DNA from: Vitrella brassicaformis
Lineage: Eukaryota > Sar > Vitrellaceae
Direction: 5' to 3'
Length of the DNA: 64,000 bases
Assembly: GCA_001179505.1 (NCBI GenBank)
Contig: CDMY01000869.1
Location: 14,586 to 78,585 of the forward strand
Made by a program: the position numbers and the translations under genes. This document shows, piece by piece, positions 46,680 through 57,945 of the stretch. Numbering within the stretch: the stretch's first letter is position 1; every line of letters begins with the position of its first letter. The notes beneath the pieces were generated by a model. The model was not told the origin of the DNA, did not search any database, and was given only the letters and a program-made list of their open reading frames with translations.

Positions 46680-49258
46680 CTATGTATGGTCAACGTGTTT
46701 TGAGTCATAACCGAACCATTTGTCCTGCTTCACCCCCGTCGACGCAGTTGGTGTCTCCGGGGCTGACGTTGATGCCCCTGGCGTTGCTGCTCCCGATGGC
46801 TGCTGTTCCTGCTTTGGTGGTGGTGGTTCCGTCCTGTCAGTTTGTGTGGTGGCCACATGGTCCTTGTCCTTCTCGTCTCCCGTAGCGGGGTTGTTGCTGC
46901 TATCACCCACACCCGCCTTCACACCAGTGGGCTCGTCGCTCTCCGCCTTCTTGTCCTCCTTGTCCTCCTTGTCCTTCTTGCTAGACTCGCCTCCGCCTTC
47001 AGCTTGTTTTTCTTTTTTGGGCCCAAAGACTCTCTTAAATGCATTCTTGATTCTTGTCCCAAGGCATAGCTCTTCGGGGCTCTTGTCCTCACTGCTCCCT
47101 GGCTTCTGCTCTCCTTGGGTGGGTGCGGCTGCACGATCATCTTGGATCTTCTCGATCTTCATCTGGTACGTGAAGTTCAATTCAAACACTTCAGGACGAT
47201 CCGCCGCATTCGGCTCAATCCACACGAACGTCGACCCGTAACCTGCCAGGAAACATACATAGCAAAGCGAAGCAAAGTAAGGCCGCGTGCTGTACACCAA
47301 GGAGAGATGTCGAGATTTGTGTCTGTATGTATCTATGTGTGTACGCGTAGGTGGACAGAGACACACTGTCGTGAGTGAAGCGTCCCTCCCTCGCTCCGTC
47401 GTACATGCCATGCGTACGTACATTTTCCCTTGGCTCCCTCCTCTCCCTGCGTGGAATCTTTTTGGCATCGAAATGAGCAGCAATCCTCATTTGCGCTGCA
47501 GGGTGCGCCGTGATGGCTGCATCCAGCGGATGGAAGACAATGGAAGTCCCGTATGTTTGTGGGTCTGTCTGGTGGGGCAATCGAGTTGCAGTGTGCGGGG
47601 TAGCACACATCCACGCGAGGCGGCAGCTGCTGGCCGTCCTCTGCATGGGCCTCCTCGGGACTCACAGACACACCACACTTCTGACCAATGTGGGGTGCGC
47701 CTGCGTGCAGGCCCACACAGACCGACAGACAGACAGACAGAGACAGAGAGACAAATGGATTGCCGATTGTGGATGGCTGGGATCCATCCATCCATACATT
47801 CTTGGCTGTGTGCGAATGCCCTGAGTGTGCGCGAGCAGCAGATTTCGTGGCCCTTGTCTGTGTGCGGCCGGAAGCCGCCCGGCACGCAGCACGTGAACTT
47901 GACACACTTGGTGGGATCCTGCTCGTCCACCTTAATGCACACCGCGTTTTTGGCCCCACCCTCCTTGTGCGGATAGCCACAGCAGAGGTTTGACTTGTCC
48001 ATCTCCTCTGCCGAGAAAGACAGGTCTGTCTGACACTCCCGGCCCTTGCTTTGGTGCTCTGCATCAGAACCCCTCTCTGAGAGCGAGACAGACAGACAGA
48101 AGCCGGTGGGCCTTCGGGGGAAGATGATGGCTCGTTTCTGCTTTCACCAGCCTGCTGTTGCTGCTCCGCTGCCGACGTGTCGCTGCCGCCTTTCATTTGC
48201 AGATTGGTGTCTGTCCTGAAGCTGAACTTGTACCCCTCAAGCTGAGGTGGACTAGCCTCGTTCTCCGTCACGAACACGCTGGTGTCTCCAACACCTTACG
48301 GACGAGACAGAAAGATGACACACACGTAGATGCATACAATATGTAGATGCATACGCACGCACACACGACGTATCGATGTAGATCGTCTATGTGTGCAGTC
48401 GGCCGCGTGCCTCACGTACTCACTGACATTTTTGCTCTTTGCAGAGGAAGCTGCAGCACTCCCAGTGACGCGAGCAGCTCTGGCCGCCGTTCTTGCAACC
48501 ACTTATTGGCGCACCTGGACAGAGAGACATGTAGACACAAAAATACATATGCAAGGACAGGCAAAGCATGCAGCCACCTCAGCCCCGGCTTGTTGCTCAC
48601 ATACAGCGGTAGTCTTCCATTGTGCAGACCCCAGCAACGCAGGAAGGATCCCTCTTGCCCTACAGACAGGCAGACAGACACAGGACATCCAGCCGGCCCT
48701 TGCCGCTGGCTGCGTGTGACGCGCTGGTTCGTCTGACAGCAACCTTACACACCTACCTACCGTCTTCGGATGACACCGGTCGCCGACTGCGTGAAGGCAT
48801 TGACACGTGGAATTGGACTTGCACTCCACTGCGCGGCTGCAGCACATACTTTGCAAAGCGGATGGGTCAGCTGTCTTGTCCTTGGTGAGTCTGAGCGGGT
48901 CAGATCCTCCCGGGAGACAGCACTGGAACTCCGCACACTCCGACCCATCTTGACCGTATCGAATGCACACTGCGTGTTCCTTCTTGTCGCCATCATCCCG
49001 GGCGATGCAGACCTTCTCACACGGCAATCCGCCTTCCTGGGACATCTGCTCTTGTGTGAAAGTAGGACAAGGGCCCGGGACATCATGCCTCAAAGCCCGC
49101 TGCCATTCCGCGTTCCGCCGTTCCAGTGTCCGTGACCGGCGTTTCACCAAGACCGTAGAGGCTGCCCTGTAGAATCGCATCCGCTGCCAGCCGGCCACGC
49201 CCATTATGGGGAACACCACAGCAACGTAGGTGGCCTTGATGCAGCACAGCAGACGCAT
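46680..49258 (-). CDS. Cysteine-rich protein with duplicated ectodomain-like modules
   Basis: I do not recognise the family. The ATG at 49258 opens a hydrophobic leader (CCIKATYVAVVFPIMGVAG) that could be a signal peptide or anchor. Two related modules follow. The first (about 48770-49090) contains EKVCIARDDG, HAVCIRYGQDGSECAEF and QCCLPGG. The second (about 47830-48005) contains NAVCIKVDEQDPTKCVKF and TCCVPGG. Each is paired with a smaller knottin-like unit: CSRHWECCSFLC near 48450 and CSANEDCCSFRC near 47480. The paired pattern CCSFxC suggests disulphide-rich folds. The C-terminal exon (46680-47240) starts with STFVWIEP and FELNFTYQMKI and ends in a long Lys/Glu then Pro/Thr/Gln-rich tail. 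Probably extracellular or lumenal (inference). Exon limits are approximate. Confidence 0.65.
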
Positions 49259-49342
49259 TCCGGGGTGCACATGCACTGGCAGCTACATGGGGGCGGGATG
49301 TGGGCTCCTAAGACAGACTGAGACTGCGAGGAAAGAGGCTGG
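49259..49342. promoter_or_regulatory. 84-bp divergent spacer
   Basis: Separates the starts of the Cys-rich gene and the coiled-coil repeat gene. The reverse complement of the motif, CTGCGAG, is at 49324-49330, just 12 bp before the plus-strand ATG. Confidence 0.45.
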
Positions 49343-52033
49343 ATGAGCATCATTTTGCTGCTGTCCTTGCTATTTGCATCTCAGCATGCAGGTGCTCTTG
49401 ACGTGTTGAGACAACAGCTGGGACAAGCGGCCCCAGATCAGAGTTCAGAAGCAGTGGAGACCACCCAGCAGGAGACGCCAAGTGTGGAGCTGCAGCTTGT
49501 AGCACCTTTGATGGAGCGAGAGGTGTCTATGACTCCTCTAGGGAGCTCCCACAGCCGAGTGCCGCCGTACACGCGCGGCACCTATCCGCTATCATTCTTG
49601 GCGGCTGTCAAACGTCTGGTAGGAGCCATTAATTATCCATGTAATCCATATAATTATCTTTCAAACTACCATCAGGTGAGGAGGAGCATTCTCGAGTCTG
49701 TCGAAGGCGGTCGGGTGTATCAGAGACTGATCAACGCCCGTAAGAAGACTCGGCAGCTCTCAAGAGACATGGATAGCATCTTTGACAATTTGGCCCTCTA
49801 TGAGCGTCAAGGGCACGCAGGCGAGGTGAACGTCCCTGTACGTTTCCTGGCCGGGAGGGGTAAGGCTCAAGCAAAGAAGAAGGAGGAGGAGAAAATCAGC
49901 GCTGCGGAGGAGGACCAAGTCGCGAAGCTAGCGGACAGTCTTGGGGCAGCGATTGAATCCCGAGACAAGGAGAAGATAACTGCTGAGGAAGAGGAGGGAG
50001 TCGAGAGGCTGACGGACAGTCTTGGGGCAGCGATCCAATCCCGAGAGCAGGAGAACATGAGCGCTGAGGAGGAGGAGGAGGAGGAGGAGGGAGTTGAGCA
50101 TCTGGTGGATAGTTTGGCGGCCGCGGTCGCTCGACACAAGGGAGGTGGAAATGACAGTGGGGAGAGGGAACGCAGTGCCGACAACACTGACAAGGACGTA
50201 GACCGTCTCGTAGATGTGCTGGCCGACGTGATGGCCGCCAACAGGGCCTCAAAGCGGGGTGGTAGCCCGCAGAGCTTTACCAACATGACCGCCGTAAGTA
50301 AAAGTGACACCAACGCTCACTCACGTGGTACTTACTGTACATGCAGCCATTGCATGCATTGCCTACCTATGTATGTACGTACTTGTGCGTCGGTTGCTGT
50401 TTCCTTTATTGTGCGTCTCGCTTCTCAGTCGATGGCTCATGCTGGTGTGGCCGCCAGAGTGCTGCTGGATCTGCAGAAAGCCCCTTGCAGCCAACTCGCA
50501 TGGCACGCCGTACGTGAGACGGGCACGTCAACTGTCGACACGCAAGTGAGTGAGACACGGGCCCTTCTCCCCTCCCTCCCTCCCTCCCTGTATCTATCTC
50601 TGTATGTATGTATGTATGTATGTTCATGTTGGTGTGGTGTGTATGCATTGCAGGTCCTGCAGCGCTTCGCGTCGTCCCTGGCCACATCGATGGCGAAAGG
50701 GCTCCCCCTGCCACACACAAGCCCTGCCACAAACAAAAAGAGGCTGGACAAGAATGCCTTTATGCGGTGCTGAAACAGTGCAACCACCGTGGCGTCTGAC
50801 GATTGTAAGTCCGAAAAGAGGCACGCGGCCGGCACCCTCGCGATCGATCGATTGGGGTGTGTGTGTGTACAGGTCATTGGGTGCATGTCATGCGAGACAC
50901 CCTGGCCTCTGTGAAAAATGAAGATGCGTGGATGGCCTTGTTGCAGGCCGCTGAGAGACACACTGACGCCGATGTTTCTCACCCTGCCTCCCGTGCCCCC
51001 CCTGTCCTGGCGCGTTGGCGCTCGCCGCCACACAAAAAACCCACACCGTCCAGAGGATCCTCGACAACGCCGCCCGACGATTATCACAAAGACCCACACA
51101 CGACGCCAGCCTGGTGCAGGCCTGGACGCGCCACGCGGGCAAGTTCGTGTCCACAGATGGGCCGCCGTCACCAATCGGTGCCCACGGGGCTAAAGACAAC
51201 AATCTGTCGTCACGAACTCAACAGCTTTCGGAGACACATGGCGCAGTCCCTCGGCTCATCGTGTCGCCTCGGCCAGTGGATGGTGCCCTCCTCCTCGACT
51301 TGGCCCCTGGCATAGTGGACGCCATACGAGCGCATTACCTTGGCCGGGGAAAGATGGATAGTCTGCCGCACAAAGTGTCGCTGCTGCAGCTGGCGGCGGA
51401 GGACGACACAGTACCGCATCAACGAAAGGTAGGTAGGTAAGTACCGACCCGACCTGGGCTGGCTGTGGCACCTGCGTGTAGGAGTCGAGTGGTATTTCTT
51501 TGTGCCTCTTAATTTCTTGACAGGTCATCGAAATGTTTCTGGCCAAATTCTACGGGGCTGACCAGCCACGACGCCGAGCGAAGAAGATACTCGACAAGGG
51601 GAATGACGAACGCAAAGACAAGAAAGAAAAAGTCAAAGAGGAGACCAAAGACAAGGATGACGAGCGCAACAAAGCGGTCGACGAGGGAAGCAACCGACCA
51701 ACGACGGGCAGCAGGACACCGAAGTCGCAAGATACAACGGCCCCACGGCGAGAGCAGACGCCAGCAGCAGCAGCAGCAGCAACACGAGAGACCACCCAAC
51801 AGGAGACGCCGCATGACCAGGGCAGTGGCAGCGATCTGTTGCGGCAGCTGGTGCGGGAGATCCAGAGCTTCATCAGAGAGGAAGTGAGCAAGGCGTTAGG
51901 AGGGCAGCCATCGATGGCTGAGAGAGTGAGACGAGCGCGAGGGCGGCTGGAGACATCGGGTGAGCAGTCTGCATATACAGAAGATGATATAATGAAGCTT
52001 CTCAAGGGTGCCACCATGCGAGATGAGCCTTGA
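49343..52033 (+). CDS. Secreted or lumenal protein with acidic coiled-coil repeats
   Basis: I do not recognise the family. It starts with a clear signal peptide (MSIILLLSLLFASQHAGA). Exon 1 runs to about 50293 and contains four related units built on VxxLxDSLGAAI: QVAKLADSLGAAIESRD, GVERLTDSLGAAIQSRE, GVEHLVDSLAAAVARH and DVDRLVDVLADVMAAN, separated by poly-Glu segments. Later exons at about 50430-50544 (AGVAARVLLDLQKAPC), about 50654-50768, about 50872-50947, about 51010-51429 (SRTQQLSETHGAVP, LLLDLAPGIVDAIRAHY) and 51524-52033. The last is Lys/Glu-rich, has a poly-Ala run and ends in an amphipathic LLRQLVREIQSFIREEV helix. Some middle junctions are uncertain. Confidence 0.6.
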
Positions 52034-52297
52034 CGGATGCATGCATGCCCCCGTGGAGGAGGCCGGCCGGGACACGCTTTGGTCTTGTTTGGTGGGTGGA
52101 TGGATGAATGCGGGTGTCTCTGTCCGGCCGGGGTTGTTTGTATCTCCCGCTCACCTGCACCGCACTGTCGTTTCTGACCCCTGTACAGTACTTGCTCAAT
52201 ATGACCCTGTCTGCAGACAGACAGACAGAGACAGACAGACATGCCTGCACAGAAACTTCAGGATGGGAGGGATGCAATCCATCATGTGAGGGAATCG
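52034..52297. other. Spacer before 5S rRNA, no gene
   Basis: GGAT and GACA repeats between the stop codon at 52033 and the 5S rRNA gene. No coding signal. Confidence 0.5.
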
Positions 52298-52420
52298 CGT
52301 CGTCGGCCATACCAGACTGAGAATACCAGATCCCATTAGAACTCTGAAGTCAAGCAAGTCTATAGGGCCGGTCAAGTACCACTGTCGGGGACGGAGTGGG
52401 AACAACTCGGTGTTGACGTC
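52298..52420 (+). rRNA. 5S rRNA: 5S ribosomal RNA
   Basis: The roughly 120-nt stretch matches the eukaryotic 5S layout: GGCCATACCA near the 5' end, GATCCCATTAGAACTCTGAA (loop B/helix III region), the internal pol III control region around AAGTCAAGCAAGTC, GGGCC, AGTAC after CGGTCA, GGAGTGGGAACA, and a 3' end whose GACG can pair with the 5' CGTC to close helix I. A short T-containing stretch follows, without a strong T4 terminator. It is a single copy, surrounded by protein genes rather than in an array. Ends are accurate to a few bases. Confidence 0.85.
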
Positions 52421-52864
52421 CTATTTCCAACCACTCTCCAAGTCTCTCATGTCGGCTGGATGCACTCATCGTTTGTCTGTATGCATAAAAGCACTTGAAT
52501 ACATCCAGGACAACTGCTAGCTGTTGTCATTCGTCTGTCGATACGTCGCCTCAAACACGGCCACACAAATGGGGCCACATGGTGGGTGCCACACACCCCA
52601 GTGGCACACACCGCACTCATGCAATGCAATGCAATGCAATCATAAACCGACCGACACTTGCGTAGATAGATAGATGCGCACAGACACACACACACACACA
52701 CACACGTGTGCAATGCCATAAATGCATGTGGATGGATGGAATGGCTACATGACACCCCCCACATGTGCCGGCATCGCATCCGTACACACACTCTGGCCGA
52801 TCCATCCACCACTCCCCCACCCCACCCCTCACTCTTCTCTAGAGCCAGCTAGGTGGTAGCGCAG
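52421..52864. other. Spacer with microsatellites, no gene
   Basis: Contains GCAAT, CA and GGAT repeats up to the stop codon of the Deg9-like gene. I see no coding or RNA gene. Confidence 0.5.
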
Positions 52865-55800
52865 CTACAGGTTGGCGGATTTGTTGCGGGGGATCAGCGA
52901 TCTCTTCATGATGTCCTCCTCGTGGGCTTTGTAGGTCTTCGCATCCAGAATCACCACGAATCCCATATCCAAATCAAACCTGCACACGGACGGGAGGGAC
53001 CAACACATGCATGTGCGCACACACACACATACACACACATACTCACATCACATCAAAGATCGACAATATGAACTTGCTGTCCATGCGTGTGTGTCCATGC
53101 ACATTAGGTATGTGTGTGCGTACCGGAGCCAGGGTTCGGTGTTGTTTTCGACTAGGTCCACGAGGTGGCGGAGGTTCTTGACGGGAGTGCGGTTGAACTT
53201 CTTCAAGATCACCTGACAACCACACACACCACACACACACACACGCACGGTGAGAATGTCTGTCTGTCTGTCTGTCTATTTGTCGTGCGCGGTGTGCGTT
53301 GCGTTGCGTAGGTCCGTACGTTTCTGATCTTCTCGAAGCCTGCTGTGGATTCGTGGGCGAGTACGTGTGAGAGCAGCACCACCTGACCGCCAGGCTCCGT
53401 CAGATCACGGACCTCTCGCCACATATGGATCAGCGGACCCTACACACACAACACAACACACGCCGCACCGGTGGTGTGGTGTGTTTATCCCTCCCTGCCT
53501 GCCTGCCCCCACTGGCTACCCCCACTGGCTTACGGGTGCCTTTGTGTCGAATGTGCTGGCTCCATATTCATACTGAAGGTAGGGCTCGCTCAGCACCACA
53601 AACACGCAACCGCCAACTATCAAGTACTCGGGCGTTGTCGGGTCCTTCAGATGCGCGGGGACTTGCAGCTGACACACACGCACACGCACACATGAACGCA
53701 CCGCACAGGTCGATGGATGGATGGATGGATGCAGGTGGGAGGTGCACAGGCGGCCACCTGCAGTGTGTCGATGGGGAGAGTGACGGTGTGTATGGCGCTT
53801 TCGCGCATCAGCACTATTTCAGCTTTGTCGCCCACAAACTTCTGGGCAAACAACCAGCCGTAGTTCACGCGCTCACCAGAGCTGACACACGACAAGTACA
53901 CACGACACGAGCAGTCCACAGAAATGTGTGTGTGTGCACACGTGTGTGTATGTGTGTGTGTGTGCTGTTGAATTGCTCACGGAATCTGTATGGTGGCGTC
54001 TAGATTGATGTCGTGGTTGTCGACCTGCAGTATGATGTCGTCGAGCTTGATCAGACCCGCAGCTGGCGACGCTGCATGAACCTGAACACACACACACACA
54101 CGGGATTCACCAACCAAGAGACAGACAGGCAGACAGACAGACAGGCAGGCAGGCAGAGGGCAGCAACCCCAGGTGGCTGACCTTGCTGACGATGACGCCG
54201 TGGTGTCCTTGCTTGTCGGTGAGCCCCAGTGCGCGCCGCATGTCCTGATTCTCGAGCGTCTTGACGGAGAAGCCAGGGTCCCCGAAGCCCGTATAGCGGC
54301 CGTTGCGTTGGCAGTCGGTCAGAAAGTGCTCCACCACACTGATGGGGATGACGTACCCGATGTTCTCGACATCCTCTGATGGATGGATAAATGGATGGAT
54401 TGACACACACAAAGACACGTATGTATGTATGGGTTGATGCCTGCAGGTGGGCGGGTCGGTCTGTCTGTCTGTCTCTCTGTCTGTTGTGGCGGGTGGTTTG
54501 TGGCGGGTGGTTTGTTCTCCACAGACCTTCCTGCAGAGATGAGAATGCGATGCCGACACACTCCTTGTTCTTGTTGAGAGCCGGGCCGCCCGAGTTGCCT
54601 GGCGGATACGAGACAGGCACACACACTTCACACACATGGACAGGACAGTAGTACATACAGTCAGTACCTGGGTTGATGGCGGCGTCTGTTTGTATGACAA
54701 GGAGCTCTGCCGACATGTTGTCGTAGGGCATGGTGGTGATGCGCGACACCACGCCCTGTCACATACATTCACACAATACATACATACCATGCCTGCCTAC
54801 GTCGGAAGGACGCCCAGCCAGCCCAGCAGACTCCCATACATGTGCCCTCCCTGACCGACCAGCGTCACAGAGGTGTTGTCGCCGCCAGTAGGGAAGCCAA
54901 CCACAGTGACGGGCTCCTCCATCGCAATCGACTGCGTGCAACGCACCGGCTGGAGGCCTAAACACACCCATCACACACACACACAGGCAGGGAGGCAGGC
55001 AGACAGGGAGGGAGGGAGATGGTACCACCCACACCACCCCACACCGCGGCAAGCCAGTCAGCAAAGCGTGCATGCCATGTGTGCAGACCAGACCTTGCCA
55101 GAAGGTCGTGTCCTTGACAGTGAGGAGGGCCAGGTCGCAGTCGGGGCCCACGAACAGCACCCTGGCCTCGTACTTCTTCGGATCCGTCTTCTTCTGAATC
55201 ACACACACAGAGTACAGCACAGCACAGAAAAGGTGCAGAGCAGATCGACAGCCGGCCATTACATCATCCTATCCGGGTGTGTTGTGGTGTTGTACCTGCA
55301 CTTGCACGAGTTTAGCGTGTTCCACGGCGTGTGCATTGGTGAGGATGGTGGGGACGTGGTCGATGACGCCGACCTTGGCCTCGCCCTCGTCGCCAGCACC
55401 ACCAGTGTTCATCTTGTCCTCCCAACCCTCAGGGACGCCTACACACACACACACACACACACACACAGAGGGAGGGGTGTCGATCGATCTGCCTCTGTCG
55501 GTGTGCGTGTCGCGCTTACTGTATACGAATCCTGTGGCTGTGCTCTGGAACTGCTTGAGGTGGGTCCACGGCTGGCCGTGGCGTGGAGGCCCCTGCGCAC
55601 ATACACACACACACACACACCAGCGAATTCACCAATTCCACCCCCCCTGTTGATAGATCCATCCATCCATCCATCCATCCATCCCATCCACCCGATGGTG
55701 GCCAGGCCCCTTGACTGAGTAAGTCACTCACTCACGTGTGTGCAGTGGAGTTTGAGGATGGAGGTGTGGGTCTGCGCCAGCCCCTCATCCGCATCACAGT

Positions 55801-55981
55801 CCGACAGGTGGGACGAGGCATTGCTGCGCCGCTGGTGCAGGGAGAATACTTGCAAGTTGGACGCCATCAGACCCTCACCGAATTCATTGCTCGTGTCGTG
55901 ACGCGGCTTACGGGCCAGATTGCCCGCAGTCTTCAGCGGAGAGGCTGCGGTGGCCACACACACAAATATCGAGGGAGGCAT
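52865..55981 (-). CDS. Deg9-type HtrA/DegP serine protease with PDZ domains
   Basis: An ATP-independent serine endopeptidase resembling plant Deg9. The catalytic triad is visible: His in [13 protein letters not shown] (about 55340), Asp in [14 protein letters not shown] (about 55145) and Ser in [19 protein letters not shown] (about 54590). Family segments follow: [34 protein letters not shown], then PDZ-like [75 protein letters not shown] and a C-terminal [17 protein letters not shown], ending ANL at the stop at 52865. At least 12 exons. The start is uncertain: 55981 (MPPSIFVC) or an upstream ATG near 56094 (MSTAHHGG). An intron splits the Gly before the active-site Ser motif. Location (nucleus, plastid) cannot be read with confidence. 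Confidence 0.92.
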
Positions 55982-56364
55982 CACATTTATTCTGTCGCCT
56001 GGGAGCCTAGCTATATGTGGTTGTGCCCCAGCAGCGCGTCCTCACCAGGTCGCTTCTGTGGCGGTTTCTCACCTCCATGGTGAGCAGTACTCATCAGCTG
56101 CCAATTACCAAAATCTATCGAACGAGGACGAAGATCACCACGCTGATGAGCCCTTCCCTTCCCTCCCCTCCCCTCCCCTCGTCGAGCTCGCAACTCGCGG
56201 CGAGGCAAAAGAGGAGAGGAGTTGGTGTGCCCTGCCAGCTCTCACTGCCCACCCGCTGCCCACCTCTCGGCGGACACAACCCGGCCGCTGCTGGTTTGTT
56301 TGCATCACATCACACCAACAGCTGTCTGTGTGTCTGTACGTGCGGTGTGCGTGAGGAGTGAGGG
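55982..56364. promoter_or_regulatory. Divergent spacer, Deg9-like / mitochondrial carrier
   Basis: Up to 383 bp, less if the protease starts upstream. It contains CCCCT repeats near 56160 and a near-match to the motif (GAGCTCGCAACTCGC) at about 56184-56198. Confidence 0.35.
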
Positions 56365-57945
56365 ATGGCGTCACAGAGCAAGGAGAAGCCCAAGACGCCG
56401 GCGGAGATCCTCACCCATGCCCGCAACCAGGCCTTTCGCGGCGGCATCGCCGGTGCGAGTGCTCAGGTCATCAACGTGCTGTCCCTCATGTGGCTGCGGA
56501 CCACCATGAATTATCAGTATCGGTACGGCAGCAACACCTTCCAGGCCATCGGACACCTCTGGGCAGAAGGTACACACACACAGATCAACGCCATGTGGCA
56601 TTGCAACGGACCAGTGTGTGCGTGTGTGTTGTCTGCACCCCACCCATCCCAGGTGGGATCCCCCGTTTCTACCGGGGATTGGTGCCGGCGTTGATGCAGG
56701 CCCCCCTCTCGCGTTTCGGCGACACGGCGGCCAACGTGGGAGTGCTGGCCCTCCTCGACAACACCGAACAGACCAAGAACATGCCCGTGGGCATCAAGAC
56801 GGCACTCGCATCCTGCGGCGCCGCCTTCTGGCGGCTCTTCCTCATGCCCATCGATGGTAGGGACATGACACACATACATGCGCACAGTACGGGTGGGCTG
56901 GTGGGCTGGTGGGCTGGTTGGGGTCAGAGTGCCCTGACTGACGGCCTTGTTTGTGTGTGATTGATTGGTTGGTATCAGCGTGGAAGACGGTCAAGCAGGT
57001 GGAGGGCGGCGAGGGGCTCAAGGCACTTGTCGGCAAAGGTACTTGCTTGACACACATGCCCAGCAGACCACAGGAGTGATTGATTTGGTGTGCTGTGGAT
57101 GGTTGGTCCATTGACTGCTCCATGCATGCTGCAGTTCGGACTCACGGCATCACCAAGTTGTACCACGGCAGTTTGGCAGCGATGGGTGCCACGTGGGTGG
57201 GGCACTACCCGTGGTTCTTCACCCACAACTACATGTCCACTCACATGCCGCAATTCGACTTCTTATACGGTCGGTACACACACACACATATACGTACTTG
57301 GGCAGCCACACATCTATATGTCAGTCATGTCCACCTATACAGCTGTACAATCAATCACCTGACTACACGTGTGTCTTGTCTTGGATGTGTGTGATGTGGT
57401 GTGGTGTGTGTGTGTTTAGGCAAGTTCGTGCGGAATGCGGTGATAGGGTTCGCGTCGTCTGTGGTGTCGGACACGTGCTCCAACTCCATCCGAGTCATCA
57501 AAACCACCAAACAAACCTCCACAGTAAGACCACACGACCTATCTCACCACACACCAACGATCAGATCAACCCATTCCTCTCTCTGTGTGTATGTGTTGTG
57601 TTGCCACCCACCCTCTGCAGGTGCCGTTGTCGTATCGTCAGGCGGTGATGGAGGTGGTCAACAAAGACGGCATTCTGGGGCTGTTCGGCAGGGGACTGGC
57701 CACACGAATTCTCACCAACGGACTACAGGTATACACCCACACGCCCACCTGTCTGTCTGTCTACTCACATAGCATAGCCAAACAAAACACGCGCAACTCA
57801 ACTGCATCCATCGTCATTCGGACCCCCGTCTGGTCCGCCTGTCTGTCTGTCTGTTCTTCGATCATGAATGCAGGGCATGTTGTTTTCTGTGGGTTGGAAG
57901 GCCATTCAGGAGATGCTCAACAAGAGGGCGGGAGACACCAAATGA
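56365..57945 (+). CDS. Mitochondrial carrier family (SLC25-like) protein
   Basis: A six-helix solute carrier of the inner mitochondrial membrane; the substrate is not assignable. Exons: 56365-56569, 56653-56856, 56979-57038, 57135-57269, 57420-57523, 57621-57728 and 57874-57945, all in phase, about 295 residues, the normal family length. Three repeats are present: [21 protein letters not shown], the second with PIDAWKTVKQ, and [20 protein letters not shown]. Only the second keeps the PxDxxK signature; in the first and third the Pro is replaced. Each repeat is followed by a G-rich amphipathic turn: [21 protein letters not shown] and [11 protein letters not shown]. Such partly degenerate signatures occur in divergent carriers. 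The start ATG follows a plain spacer. Confidence 0.9.
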
